From Ruminococcus sp. (lineage in GTDB: Bacteria > Bacillota > Clostridia > Oscillospirales > Acutalibacteraceae): a DNA stretch of 64,000 nucleotides. The stretch lies in NCBI GenBank assembly GCA_004556705.1, contig SFGA01000019.1, forward strand, positions 1-64,000, in the 5' to 3' direction. Each line of letters starts with the position of its first letter. Position 1 is the first letter of the stretch. Under the pieces are notes generated by a model. It was not told where the DNA came from and did not search any database. It worked only from the letters and a program-made list of their open reading frames with translations. Of the stretch, positions 47,743-57,291 are shown piece by piece. A program made the translations under genes and the position numbers.

Positions 47743-49653
47743 TCACACCCTTCCGAACTGCTTATCAAGTTCATATTTTGTAAGTTCAATCAAAACAGGT
47801 CTGCCGTGAGGACAATATCTGACGCTCTCATCGGATAAAAGCTGTTTTGTGAACTCGATAAGCTCATAATCGGTCTGCTTGTTTCCTGCCTTTATAGCGG
47901 CACGGCAAGCTATTGAATGATATACCCAATCAAGCTGTTCGGGTAAAATATCTCTTTTATTCTGTGTAAGATAGCCTGCAATTTCGGTTATAAGCTGCGT
48001 TACGTCCTCGTTTTCAAGGTTTAACGGGCAAGCCCTGACAATAACCGCACCGTCGCCGAAATCGTCAATTTCAAAGCCTGCGCTTCGTATCATTTCAAGG
48101 TTTTCCGTAACAGCAACATATTCTTCTTTTGAAAGCACAACGGTACAAGGCTTTAACATAAGCTGACTGCCGTTTGAACCGTTATCCTTTTTAAGCTTGT
48201 TGTAAAGCATACGCTCATGTGCCGCATGCTTGTCGATTACCGCAAGCTTTCCGTTGTATTCGGCAAAAATGTATGTCTTGAAAGCCTCGCCGAGATACTT
48301 AAACGCAACCTCGCTGTCAACGCCTTTTTTAATATCCTTGTTTGGATTTTCGGAATATACCGTTTCGTCGTCGTCATCGTCATCGTCAAAGGGATTACTA
48401 AATGCCTCTGCGGTTTTTACGGACAGGTCAATTTCGTCCTCATAGTTATATTTTTTGTATGTAACACGCTCCGGGGTGTTCAACTGAATTCGGCTCGGGA
48501 TATTTTCCTCTGTATTTATAACGGGACCGCTCGAAAAAACAGGCGGTTTATCGGTTGCAGCTTCTGAATTCAAAGAATACAAATCGGTCTGCTCCGCCTC
48601 GCGTATAGGCGGCTGCAAAATGTCCGAAACAGGCTTACTTTTAAGCTGTGCCTGTGGACGTGAGGCGTCATTTGAAATGGCATTTTTTGCGGCATAGTAC
48701 ACAAGTTCAAAAATTGCTTTTTCGTTTGAAAAACGCACCTCGGTTTTTGCCGGATGCACATTGACATCAAGCAATTCGGGTATCATCTCGATAAAAAGCA
48801 CACACGCAGGATATTTGCCGACCATAATTGAATTTTTATATGCTTCGTTGAGCGCCGCACTTGCGGTTTTGCTCTTAATATACCTGTTGTTTGCAAAGAA
48901 AAGCTGCATTGAGCCTGAGCCTCTTGCATAAAAAGGTTTTGAAACAAAACCTTTGATTTTCATACCGTTAAGCTCATATAAAACAGGTATCATAGACGAC
49001 GAAAGCTCATTTCCGTACACGGAATAAATTGCGTTTTTAAGCTCGCCCGTTCCGTCGGTGCAAAGAGTTTGCCTGCCGTCCTTTATAAATCTTATGCTTA
49101 TCTCGGGATGAGAAAGTGCGATTTTATCGACAATACCGGCAACCGCCATAGCCTCCGACTTGTCGGATTTTAAGAATTTCATTCTCGCAGGGGTATTGTA
49201 GAAAAGCTCCCTTATGATTATTGTCGTACCGTTCGGACAGCCTGCGTCGTCAAGCGACACCTGCTCTCCGCCGAAAATTTCCATTCTCGTACCGACTTCT
49301 TCGTCACGGGTTTTTGTGATTATCTCCGTTTTGGAAACCGCCGCAACCGACGACAACGCCTCGCCCCTGAAGCCGAGGGTCATAATCGCATCCAAATCCT
49401 GCGCCGAGGAAATTTTACTTGTGGCGTGGCTTACGAAAGCAAGCGGAACATCATCCCTTGCAATTCCGCAGCCGTTATCGGTTATTCTTATGTACCTGAC
49501 GCCGCCGTTTTGAATTTCAACGGTTATATCGGTAGCACCTGCGTCGATAGAGTTTTCAAGCAGCTCCTTAACAACAGATGCCGGTCTTTCGACAACCTCG
49601 CCTGCGGCTATAAGTTCCCAAATATTTTTAGGCAATTTATTTATTTTTCCCAT
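47743..49653 (-). CDS. mutL: DNA mismatch repair protein MutL
   Basis: The GHKL ATPase motifs are complete: IAAGEVVERPASVVKELLENS, DNGCGIARDDVPLAFVSHATSK and GFRGEALSSVAAVSK. The C-terminal dimerisation half from about residue 440 includes QLDWVYHSIACRAAIKAG and CPHGRPVLIEL, part of the metal-dependent endonuclease domain of Gram-positive MutL; the DQHA-like element appears as VIDKHAAHERMLY. The linker has an acidic run (FDDDDDDDET). Length 636 residues is usual. GGAGGTG precedes the ATG, 30 bases after mutS. Confidence 0.97.
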   Translation of the reverse strand: MGKINKLPKNIWELIAAGEVVERPASVVKELLENSIDAGATDITVEIQNGGVRYIRITDNGCGIARDDVPLAFVSHATSKISSAQDLDAIMTLGFRGEALSSVAAVSKTEIITKTRDEEVGTRMEIFGGEQVSLDDAGCPNGTTIIIRELFYNTPARMKFLKSDKSEAMAVAGIVDKIALSHPEISIRFIKDGRQTLCTDGTGELKNAIYSVYGNELSSSMIPVLYELNGMKIKGFVSKPFYARGSGSMQLFFANNRYIKSKTASAALNEAYKNSIMVGKYPACVLFIEMIPELLDVNVHPAKTEVRFSNEKAIFELVYYAAKNAISNDASRPQAQLKSKPVSDILQPPIREAEQTDLYSLNSEAATDKPPVFSSGPVINTEENIPSRIQLNTPERVTYKKYNYEDEIDLSVKTAEAFSNPFDDDDDDDETVYSENPNKDIKKGVDSEVAFKYLGEAFKTYIFAEYNGKLAVIDKHAAHERMLYNKLKKDNGSNGSQLMLKPCTVVLSKEEYVAVTENLEMIRSAGFEIDDFGDGAVIVRACPLNLENEDVTQLITEIAGYLTQNKRDILPEQLDWVYHSIACRAAIKAGNKQTDYELIEFTKQLLSDESVRYCPHGRPVLIELTKYELDKQFGRV

Positions 49654-49683
49654 AACCGCACCTCCGTTGCGAAGTTATTTTAA

Positions 49684-52296
49684 TTAAGACTGCTTTGCCT
49701 TTGCCGATATTTCATATAGCTTCGACATAGCCTCAATCGGTGTGAGCGTATTGACATCAAGTGCCTTTAATTCGTCGATTATCTCGCTTTCTGCGGTTGA
49801 GCCGAAGCTTACCTGCATATCGTCGTCCGTTTCCTTACGAACAACATTTGAAACAACAGGCGCCATGCCGTTTTCCTCAAGCGATTTCAAAATGACCTTA
49901 GCACGCTTAACAACAGTATCCGGAACGCCTGCAAGTCTTGCAACGTCGATACCGTAACTGCCGTCTGCACCGCCTCTTACTATACGGCGAAGGAAGATTA
50001 TATCCTCTCCACGCTTTTTGACGGCAATATTGAAGTTTTTAACGCCGTCCATCTCGTTTTCAAGCTCGGTCAGCTCGTGATAATGCGTTGCAAAGAGCGT
50101 TTTTGCTCCCAAACGCTTTTTATCAGCCGTATATTCAAGCACCGCTTTTGCAATGCTCATTCCGTCATAGGTAGAAGTGCCTCTGCCTATTTCGTCAAGG
50201 ATAATAAGGCTATTTGAAGTAGCGTTGTCGAGAATTTCCGCAACCTCGCTCATCTCGACCATAAACGTTGACTGCCCCGAAGCCAAATCGTCCGAAGCAC
50301 CGACACGGGTAAACACGGAATCGACAAGTCCTATCGAAGCATAGGAAGCGGGAACGAAAGAGCCCATCTGCGCCATCATTACGATAATTGCAACCTGCCT
50401 CATATATGTAGATTTACCTGCCATATTCGGACCTGTGATAATCGCTGTTCTGTTCTTGTCGCAATCAAGCTCCGTATCATTTGGAACAAACGGCGTGTCC
50501 TTGAGCATCTTTTCAATTACCGGATGTCTGCCGTCCTTAATGATAATTGTCTGTGAATCGTTTATATCAGGTCTTGTGTAATTGTTTGAAATTGCAACAT
50601 TTGCAAGTGAACAAAGGGTGTCAAGCGTGGCAATCGCCTTTGAGGTACGGCTTGTACGCTCATACTGCTCACCGATTTTTTTACGCACCGAGCAGAATAT
50701 TTCATATTCAAGGCTGACAATTCTCTCCTGTGCGCCGAGCACCTTTGTTTCAAGTTCTTTCAATTCCTGCGTGATATATCGCTCACAGTTTGAAAGGGTT
50801 TGCTTTCTTATATATGAATCGGGTACGATTTCTTTATATGCGTTCGGCACTTCAAAGTAATAGCCGAACACTCTGTTGTAGCCGATTTTCAGCTTTTTAA
50901 TTCCCGTTTCGTCCTGCTCTTTGGTTTCAAGGTCTGTCAGGAACGACTTTCCGCCCTTAACGATTTTGCGAAGCTCGTCAAGCTCGGCATTGAAATTGTC
51001 GTTTATCATTCCGCCCTCACGAACAGAAAACGGTGCGTCCTCGCTTATCGCCTGCGAAACGAGTGTGTAGACGTCCTCAAGCACGTCAATATCGTTGTAA
51101 ATATCCTTTAGCAGTAAGGATTTTGAGTCCTTCAAAAGCTCCTTAATTTTAGGAAGCGGCGCAAGAGTTGCTTTAAGCGATAAAAGCTCCTTTGCGTTTG
51201 CGGTGTTATAAAGCACCCTTGTCATAAGGCGTTCCATATCGTAAATATCAACCATCAGCGATACAAAATCATTGCGTTTTTTCGTGCTCTCGCAAAGCTC
51301 CGCCACGGCATTATGTCTCTTTGAAATTGCGGCGCAATCGTAAAGCGGACATTCAAGCCAACTTCTGATAAGTCGCTTGCCCATAGCGGTTTTGGTTTTA
51401 TCGAGCACCCACAAAAGCGAGCCTTTCTTTTCACGGTCACGCATAGTTTCGGTTATTTCAAGGTTTCGCCTTGTTGAAATGCCGATTTTCATATACTTTG
51501 CGTCGGAATAGTAATTTATTTCTTTTATGTTGTTAAGGTCGGTTTTCTGTGCCTCATAAAGATAGGAAAGAGCCGCACCGAGCGCACAAACCGCACTTTG
51601 CTTTCCGTCAAGTCCGAGAGCTTCAAGCGACGGCTTATTGAAATGGGAAAGCACGGTTTTTTCCGCTTTTTCAAAGTTAAAACTGTCGGGCGGCAAGACC
51701 TCAACGGTCGCCTCCGTCTTTTTGGAAATAAATGCCGACAGCCTTTTAAGCGCTGCCGCCTCTTTGTTAAGTAAAATCTCCGTGGGCATAAATCTTGCCA
51801 TTTCGTCAACGGCTTTTTCGTCGCAGCTTTCGGAAAAAGAGGTAAGATAAACGCTGCCCGTCGATACGTCCGCAAAGCAAATACCCATACTGTCAAAAGC
51901 TTGGCACAATACGGCAAGATAGTTGTTCTTCGTCTCGTCAAGCATACTGCTCTCAATTACCGTTCCTGCCGAAATAACTCTTATTACATCTCTTTTGACG
52001 ATACCCTTTGCGGTTTTCGGATCTTCCGTCTGCTCACATATAGCAACCTTGTAGCCTTTGGAAACAAGCCTTGCTATATATGAATCGGCGCTGTGAAATG
52101 GAACGCCGCACATGGGCGCACGCTCCTGCTGACCGCAATCACGTCCCGTCAATACAAGCTCAAGCTCTTTTGAGGCGGTTTTTGCGTCCTCAAAGAACAT
52201 TTCATAGAAATCTCCGAGACGGAAAAACAGAATTGTGTCCGGATAATTTTTCTTTATTTCAAAATACTGTTTCATCATTGGTGATAATTCTGCCAT
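49684..52296 (-). CDS. mutS: DNA mismatch repair protein MutS
   Basis: MutS recognises mismatches and signals to MutL. The mismatch-reading motif FYEMF is present near residue 30 (GDFYEMFFEDA), with connector, lever and clamp domains following. The ATPase has Walker A TGPNMAGKSTYMRQ and Walker B LIILDEIGRGTSTYDG, with FATHYHELTELE as switch. Length 870 residues is standard for MutS1. It lies 40 bases after the ricA-like gene. Confidence 0.98.
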   Translation of the reverse strand: MAELSPMMKQYFEIKKNYPDTILFFRLGDFYEMFFEDAKTASKELELVLTGRDCGQQERAPMCGVPFHSADSYIARLVSKGYKVAICEQTEDPKTAKGIVKRDVIRVISAGTVIESSMLDETKNNYLAVLCQAFDSMGICFADVSTGSVYLTSFSESCDEKAVDEMARFMPTEILLNKEAAALKRLSAFISKKTEATVEVLPPDSFNFEKAEKTVLSHFNKPSLEALGLDGKQSAVCALGAALSYLYEAQKTDLNNIKEINYYSDAKYMKIGISTRRNLEITETMRDREKKGSLLWVLDKTKTAMGKRLIRSWLECPLYDCAAISKRHNAVAELCESTKKRNDFVSLMVDIYDMERLMTRVLYNTANAKELLSLKATLAPLPKIKELLKDSKSLLLKDIYNDIDVLEDVYTLVSQAISEDAPFSVREGGMINDNFNAELDELRKIVKGGKSFLTDLETKEQDETGIKKLKIGYNRVFGYYFEVPNAYKEIVPDSYIRKQTLSNCERYITQELKELETKVLGAQERIVSLEYEIFCSVRKKIGEQYERTSRTSKAIATLDTLCSLANVAISNNYTRPDINDSQTIIIKDGRHPVIEKMLKDTPFVPNDTELDCDKNRTAIITGPNMAGKSTYMRQVAIIVMMAQMGSFVPASYASIGLVDSVFTRVGASDDLASGQSTFMVEMSEVAEILDNATSNSLIILDEIGRGTSTYDGMSIAKAVLEYTADKKRLGAKTLFATHYHELTELENEMDGVKNFNIAVKKRGEDIIFLRRIVRGGADGSYGIDVARLAGVPDTVVKRAKVILKSLEENGMAPVVSNVVRKETDDDMQVSFGSTAESEIIDELKALDVNTLTPIEAMSKLYEISAKAKQS

Positions 52297-52336
52297 TTTT
52301 CCGCCTCAAAATTTCAATAGTTTAGTTTAGTAAAAA

Positions 52337-52756
52337 TTAGTGACAACCGCCGCAGGAGGAGCATTCTCCGCCGCATTCGTGGTCGTGAGCGTGTGCGTGG
52401 GGGTCGCAGGTTTCGGGATCCTCACCGTTTACGCAAAGTGCAAGGATACCTGTGAGATAATTCATCATCTCATCAACAGCCTGTCTTGCCTCTTCAAAAG
52501 CCTTCATATTTTCGTTGGTGATTACCTGCTCGTAAAGACCCTGAAATTCCTTGTTGTACTGCTCAAGCTTTTTCTCGTCGGGTTTTTCCTGAGAAGCCTC
52601 GTGCTGATATGACATCTGAAGGAGCTTAATCTTGCCCATAAGCTCGTTGAGCGCAGTATCCTCTTCGTTCTTTTTCATAGCCTCTTGAAAATCAAGATAA
52701 ACCTTGTCCTGCTGAATTGCAGCGCCAAGCTGACGTGCGAGTTTTTCGAGTTCCAT
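52337..52756 (-). CDS. YlbF/YmcA family protein (RicA-like) with Cys/His-rich tail
   Basis: The helical body (KLARQLGAAIQQDKVYLDFQ through MMNYLTGILALC) matches the YlbF/YmcA family. Position between miaB and mutS is the Bacillus ymcA (ricA) position, so RicA is the best label. In Bacillus RicA works with RicF and RicT to control RNase Y-dependent mRNA maturation and binds iron-sulfur clusters through C-terminal cysteines. Here the last ~30 residues hold HAHAHDHECGGEC and SSCGGCH, an unusually dense metal-binding tail. Length 139 residues. Confidence 0.85.
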   Translation of the reverse strand: MELEKLARQLGAAIQQDKVYLDFQEAMKKNEEDTALNELMGKIKLLQMSYQHEASQEKPDEKKLEQYNKEFQGLYEQVITNENMKAFEEARQAVDEMMNYLTGILALCVNGEDPETCDPHAHAHDHECGGECSSCGGCH

Positions 52757-52809
52757 AATGTTCTCCTTAAATAAAATATTTTAATATCAACTAACCCAAA
52801 AGGGATAAT

Positions 52810-54228
52810 TTATTGTGCCAATTCGCCTCTTAAAATCCAGTTGAGGCTCTCCGTTACCTTAACACGGCAGAAATCGCCGATAAGGCTTTCGTCGCCCGGA
52901 AATTCGATTATTATATTTCCGTCCGTTCTGCCCGAAAGGTAGTTTTCCTTGTTTTTGGACTTGCCCTCAACAAGCACACGGTAGGTTTTGCCGTTCATTT
53001 CGGCGGTTCTTCTTGCGGCAATTTCCTCCTGAACGTCGCAAAGCTCCTTGAACCACTTGCCCTTTTCCTCTCGTGAAACGGGGTCGGGAAGTTCAGCCGC
53101 CTTTGTGCCTGTCCGCCTTGAATAAATAAAGGTGAACAGCGAAGTGAATTCAACCTCTTTTATAAGCGAAACGGTGTCGAGGAATTCCTCATAGGTTTCA
53201 CCGGGGAAGCCGACGATAACATCACTTGTAAGCGAAATATCGGGCATTTTTTCCTTTGCATAATTGACAAGCTCAAGATATTTTGCCCTGTCGTAATGCC
53301 TGTTCATTGCCTTTAACACCCTGTCGTTGCCTGACTGAAACGGAAGATGCAAATGCTTTGCAACCTTGTCGCACTCCGCCATAGCGTCAATAAGCTCTTT
53401 CGTGCAATCTTTAGGGTGCGAGGTCATAAATCTCAATGTGAAATCGCCCGGCAAGGCGTTTATCTCCCTTAAAAGACCTGCAAAGTTCATTGAGCTTACA
53501 TTGTTCTTGCCGTAAGAATTTACATTTTGACCTAAAAGCGTAATATCCTTATAGCCTTGCGCTATAATCTGCTTTGCTTCCTCGATTATGAACTCGGGCT
53601 CACGGCTTCTCTCCCTGCCTCTTACATAAGGCACAATGCAGTAGGTGCAGAAATTGTCGCAGCCGTACATTATCGGAAGCCAAGCCTTAATTCCCCTATC
53701 CCTGTAAACGGGGACATTCTCCGCTATATCGCCCTTTTTGTCGGGGGCGCAAACAACTCTTTTTGAGCCTTGAAGCGTGTTATATAAAAGCTCGGGCAGC
53801 ATATAAACTGCGTGTGTGCCGAAAACCAAGTCAACATAAGGATAGCTTTTGTAAATTTTATCTCTTATATGCTGCTGCTGCATCATACAGCCGCAGAGAG
53901 CTATTACAAGGTCATGATTTTCCTCCTTGTATTTTTTGAGTATTCCGACATTGCCGAAAACCCTGTCCTCTGCGTGCTCACGGACGGCGCAGGTGTTATA
54001 AAGCACCAAATCCGCTTCGGAAAGCTCTTCGGTAAAGCCGTAGCCCATCTCCTTTAGCATACCCATTATTCGCTCGCTGTCCGAAACATTTCCCTGACAG
54101 CCGTAGGTGTGGATATAAGCCTTTGGCGTTCTGTCATAATACTTTGCGCCGAGTATTGATTTTACTTTTTGTGCATACTCATTTTGAGCTTGCAGCTGTT
54201 CTTCTGATATATTCTGAATTTTTGCCAA
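52810..54228 (-). CDS. miaB: tRNA-2-methylthio-N6-dimethylallyladenosine synthase MiaB
   Basis: MiaB methylthiolates A37 after MiaA. The N-terminal UPF0004 domain has cysteines in YGCQGNVSDSE, YNTCAVREHAED and ALCGCMMQQ for one cluster; the radical SAM motif is CDNFCTYCIVPYVRGRERSR; a TRAM domain ends the chain. Length 472 residues. The start codon is TTG (54228) behind AGGAGAAG, 14 bases after the hydrolase gene; no nearby in-frame ATG fits. Confidence 0.96.
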   Translation of the reverse strand: MAKIQNISEEQLQAQNEYAQKVKSILGAKYYDRTPKAYIHTYGCQGNVSDSERIMGMLKEMGYGFTEELSEADLVLYNTCAVREHAEDRVFGNVGILKKYKEENHDLVIALCGCMMQQQHIRDKIYKSYPYVDLVFGTHAVYMLPELLYNTLQGSKRVVCAPDKKGDIAENVPVYRDRGIKAWLPIMYGCDNFCTYCIVPYVRGRERSREPEFIIEEAKQIIAQGYKDITLLGQNVNSYGKNNVSSMNFAGLLREINALPGDFTLRFMTSHPKDCTKELIDAMAECDKVAKHLHLPFQSGNDRVLKAMNRHYDRAKYLELVNYAKEKMPDISLTSDVIVGFPGETYEEFLDTVSLIKEVEFTSLFTFIYSRRTGTKAAELPDPVSREEKGKWFKELCDVQEEIAARRTAEMNGKTYRVLVEGKSKNKENYLSGRTDGNIIIEFPGDESLIGDFCRVKVTESLNWILRGELAQ

Positions 54229-54242
54229 AACATCTTCTCCTG

Positions 54243-55181
54243 TTAAGAAATGTAGGTTGAATTGAGGAATGAAAGCACGTCGTTATAAACTCTTTCCTTG
54301 TCGTCCTCGTTTAGTATCTCGTGACGGTCGGTCGGATAAAGAATAACCGTCGGCTCCTTGCCTGCGAGCGTAAGATTATCCGAAACCGAAATAACACCCT
54401 TGCCGTTGAGTCCTATCGGGTCATGAGCACCCGAAATAATCAATATCGGAAGTCCGTTCGGAACAAGTGAAGCCCATTGCCTGCTTGAAGCCTCGTTTGC
54501 AAGCGCAAAGAGGTCTCTGTAACCGCCTATTGTAAATGTAAAGCCGCAAAGCGGGTCGTTTTTGTAATTTTCTCTGTTTTGAACGTTAGTGCTCAGCCAA
54601 GCAAGTCCGTCCTCCGTTTTCTCGGAAACGGTAAGGTTTGTAGCCTTGCTGAAAAGCTCGCCGAGAGCCTCAACACGCTTGCTCGGACCGTATTTCTCAC
54701 AAAGGGAGTCAACTATCGGCTGAAGCATTACGGCAGTTGACGGAAGCTCGCCCGTACCGCAGTAAATTACACCGTTGAGTTCATATCCGAAATGAGCCGT
54801 ATAAACCCTTGCGCAGAAAGAGCCCATGCTGTGACCGAAAAGGAAATACGGAATGTCGGGGTATCTCTTTTTCATAATTTTTGTAAGAATGTGCATATCG
54901 TCAACAATTCTCTTGTCGCCGTCTTTTTCGGCAAAGAAGCCAAACTCGGACGGGTCATTTACGGACTTGCCGTGACCTAAATGGTCATTTCCGCAAACAA
55001 CAAAGCCGTTTGACGCCAAAAACCTTGCGAAATCGTCATAGCGGTCAATGTGTTCCGCCATACCGTGAGCAAGCTGAACAACACCTATAGGCGTAAGCTT
55101 ATCATCACTCCAAATGAGCGTTCTTATCTTGTGAATTTTGTCCGAAGAGTTGAAATAAGCTTCCGTTTTTACAACAGCCAT
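54243..55181 (-). CDS. Alpha/beta hydrolase (monoacylglycerol lipase-like)
   Basis: The serine hydrolase triad is visible: nucleophile in FGHSMGSFCAR, aspartate in ISGAHDPIGLNG and histidine in YPTDRHEILNE. The HGMAEHIDRYDDFARFL segment near residue 40 is characteristic of the serine aminopeptidase S33/monoglyceride lipase-like group. No signal peptide is seen, so it is cytoplasmic; the natural ester substrate is unknown. Length 312 residues. GGAGGT precedes the ATG, and it is the first gene of the run that continues with miaB and mutS. Confidence 0.88.
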   Translation of the reverse strand: MAVVKTEAYFNSSDKIHKIRTLIWSDDKLTPIGVVQLAHGMAEHIDRYDDFARFLASNGFVVCGNDHLGHGKSVNDPSEFGFFAEKDGDKRIVDDMHILTKIMKKRYPDIPYFLFGHSMGSFCARVYTAHFGYELNGVIYCGTGELPSTAVMLQPIVDSLCEKYGPSKRVEALGELFSKATNLTVSEKTEDGLAWLSTNVQNRENYKNDPLCGFTFTIGGYRDLFALANEASSRQWASLVPNGLPILIISGAHDPIGLNGKGVISVSDNLTLAGKEPTVILYPTDRHEILNEDDKERVYNDVLSFLNSTYIS

Positions 55182-55217
55182 AACAGTACCTCCAATATAA
55201 ATTTACATATATTTGTT

Positions 55218-55246
55218 ATTATACTATAAATAAGCTGTTTTGTCAT
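55218..55246 (-). promoter_or_regulatory. Promoter of the hydrolase-miaB-mutSL run
   Basis: On the minus strand ATGACA (55241-55246) and TATAAT (55218-55223) have a 17-base spacer, 37 bases before the hydrolase start. No internal terminator was seen before 39.2 kb. Confidence 0.65.
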
Positions 55247-55370
55247 CAGTTTTTGACAATATAAAAAATGTTTTTTCCAAAGTCCTCAAGGCGGCGTATT
55301 TTGTTGTTATTTTTGATAAAAAAAGCTCGAAATAGGTGGAAAATACCGTCTTTTTAGCGATTGAAAATTC

Positions 55371-55399
55371 TTGAAAATATATCAAAACGGTGCTAAAAT
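55371..55399 (+). promoter_or_regulatory. Promoter of the SCP2-like gene
   Basis: TTGAAA (55371-55376) and TAAAAT (55394-55399) have a 17-base spacer, 31 bases before the start. Confidence 0.65.
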
Positions 55400-55429
55400 T
55401 AAATAAATTATTATAAAGGAGACGATACC

Positions 55430-55762
55430 ATGACTTATGAGCAGGTTGTTTCAAAGGTAAAGGCTAAATATTCCGATATAGACGCTTCCTCAATTGAAGG
55501 TACTCAGGCTATACAGATAAATCTTTCAGGCAAGAACACCGAGGGTATTTTCTACATAGAGGTTAAGGACGGCAAGGTTAATGTTGAGCCTTACGATTAT
55601 CACGACAAATGGGCTGAGGTTACGGTTAACCCCACAAATCTTTTCAAAATTCTTGACGGCAAGCTTAACCCCGTTATTGCATACACAACGGGTAAGGTCA
55701 GCATTTCCGGCGACGTTGATACTGTCCTTCGTTTTGTAAAGCTCGCAAAATCGGTAAAATAA
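55430..55762 (+). CDS. SCP2 sterol-binding-fold protein (110 aa)
   Basis: The small protein fits the SCP2 fold: a helical start (YEQVVSKVKAKYSD), beta strands AIQINLSGKNTEGIFYIEVKDGKVNVEP, and the typical LFKILDGKLNPVIAYTTGKVSISGDV with a C-terminal helix. In bacteria such proteins bind lipids or hydrophobic ligands; the ligand here is unknown. It stands alone with its own promoter, a strong AAAGGAG site and a strong terminator, which suggests good expression. Confidence 0.85.
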   Translation: MTYEQVVSKVKAKYSDIDASSIEGTQAIQINLSGKNTEGIFYIEVKDGKVNVEPYDYHDKWAEVTVNPTNLFKILDGKLNPVIAYTTGKVSISGDVDTVLRFVKLAKSVK

Positions 55763-55781
55763 TTTGAATTCACAGAATTTT

Positions 55782-55807
55782 AAGGCATCTGAAAATACAG
55801 ATGCCTT
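55782..55807 (+). terminator. Terminator of the SCP2-like gene
   Basis: AAGGCATCTG pairs perfectly with CAGATGCCTT around a 6-base loop, followed by ATTTTTTATTT. Confidence 0.9.
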
Positions 55808-55885
55808 ATTTTTTATTTAACTCTTTATTTTTTGAAAAACGTGTACTATAATTGCCTTAACAATATTTGGGGAGATGATGTAATA

Positions 55886-57187
55886 ATGGAAAACAATCCT
55901 GTTACAGCGGTGATTGTCGGCGCAGGACACAGAGCCTTTGTCTATTCAAAGCTTGCGCTCACAGACCCCGACAAGCTTAAAATCGTAGGCGTTGCCGATC
56001 CCGATAAAAAAAGGCAGAAAAAAGCTATGAAAATGTTCGGCTTCCCCGAAGAAAACTGCTTTAATTCGGCTTCAGAGCTTGCAAAAGCACCGAAGCTTGC
56101 CGACGCAATCATTAACGGAACAATGGACGAACAGCACGTCGAAACGTCAATTCCGCTTCTTGAAAAAGGCTATGATATGCTCCTTGAAAAGCCGTTTGCG
56201 ACAAATGAAAAAGAAATGAGAACGCTTGTTGACTGCGTTAAGAAAAACGGCAACAAGGTTATGATTTGCCACGTGCTTCGCTACACCCCGTTCTATCTTT
56301 CAATCAAGGAGAGAATTGCGAAAGGCGAAATCGGCGATATAATCAACATTCAGACCTGCGAGCATGTAAGCTATCATCATCTTTCAACCTCGTATGTAAG
56401 AGGAAAATGGGCAAACTCCGACAAGTGTCATACCTCAATGCTTCTTGCTAAATGCTGTCACGATATAGATTTGATGATGTGGATGATGGCCGAAACGAAG
56501 CCTGTCAGCATTTCAAGCTTCGGCTCAAAATTCCAATTCAAGCCCGAAAACGCACCCGAAAACGCAGGTACAAAATGCCTTGTTGACTGCCCGTTGGTTG
56601 ACACCTGCCGCTACTCTGCAAAGAGACTTTATCTTGACCAGCCCGAGCGTTGGGCGTTCTATATTTGGGATAAATTAGAGGGCATTGAAAATCCGACGGA
56701 TGAGGACAGAATAAATCTTTTGAAGGGCGACTCGGAATACGGAAAATGCATTTACAAATGCGATAACAACGTTGTTGACCACCAATCCGTGCTTGTCAAT
56801 TTTGCAAGCGGTGCGACGGGTACGCACAATATGGTCGGCGGCTCGTCGAAGCCTCAAAGAAGAATTCATATAATCGGCACTCTCGGCGAAATATACGGCG
56901 ATTTTGAAGAATCGAAGTTTTATGTTTCAAAGATACACCCGACAAAGACCGACGAAAAAATTGTAGAAGAGGTCGATTTGAGAGTCGGCGGAGATATGGT
57001 CGGCGCATACGGCGGTCACGGCGGCGGCGATGAAAAGCTGGCGGCAGATTTCGTCGAATATTTGCGTGGCGGAAAGCCTTCCCTCGCCTGCACCTCGATT
57101 TTCGACTCCGTTGCAGGTCATCTCTGCGTTTATCTTGCCGATAAATCCCGTGAGGAAAACGGTATGCCTCAAAGCGTGGAATTGTAA
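55886..57187 (+). CDS. Gfo/Idh/MocA-family oxidoreductase with cysteine-containing insert
   Basis: The NAD(P)-binding fold begins AVIVGAGHRAFVYSKLA, and the sugar-dehydrogenase motif EKPF (LLEKPFATNEKEM) with the C-terminal barrel domain (HDIDLMMWMM) places it in the family. About residues 230-300 contain an insert with cysteines at TKCLVDCPLVDTCRY and GKCIYKCDN, which may bind a metal. The substrate is likely a sugar or inositol-like alcohol but cannot be named. Start 55886 has GGGGAG upstream; an earlier in-frame ATG at 55832 lies over a TATAAT-like promoter element (55847-55852). Length 433 residues. Confidence 0.88.
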   Translation: MENNPVTAVIVGAGHRAFVYSKLALTDPDKLKIVGVADPDKKRQKKAMKMFGFPEENCFNSASELAKAPKLADAIINGTMDEQHVETSIPLLEKGYDMLLEKPFATNEKEMRTLVDCVKKNGNKVMICHVLRYTPFYLSIKERIAKGEIGDIINIQTCEHVSYHHLSTSYVRGKWANSDKCHTSMLLAKCCHDIDLMMWMMAETKPVSISSFGSKFQFKPENAPENAGTKCLVDCPLVDTCRYSAKRLYLDQPERWAFYIWDKLEGIENPTDEDRINLLKGDSEYGKCIYKCDNNVVDHQSVLVNFASGATGTHNMVGGSSKPQRRIHIIGTLGEIYGDFEESKFYVSKIHPTKTDEKIVEEVDLRVGGDMVGAYGGHGGGDEKLAADFVEYLRGGKPSLACTSIFDSVAGHLCVYLADKSREENGMPQSVEL

Positions 57188-57234
57188 AAAGCAGTAATAT
57201 ATTTATCCCCGACAGTGCAAATTGTCGAGGATTG

Positions 57235-57263
57235 TTTACAAATAGGCGGAAATATGGTATTCT
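57235..57263 (+). promoter_or_regulatory. Candidate promoter of the 57292 gene
   Basis: TTTACA (57235-57240) and TATTCT (57258-57263) have a 17-base spacer, 28 bases before the start. Confidence 0.5.
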
Positions 57264-57291
57264 AAAAGCAGCTTTTATAAGGGGGAACAAA

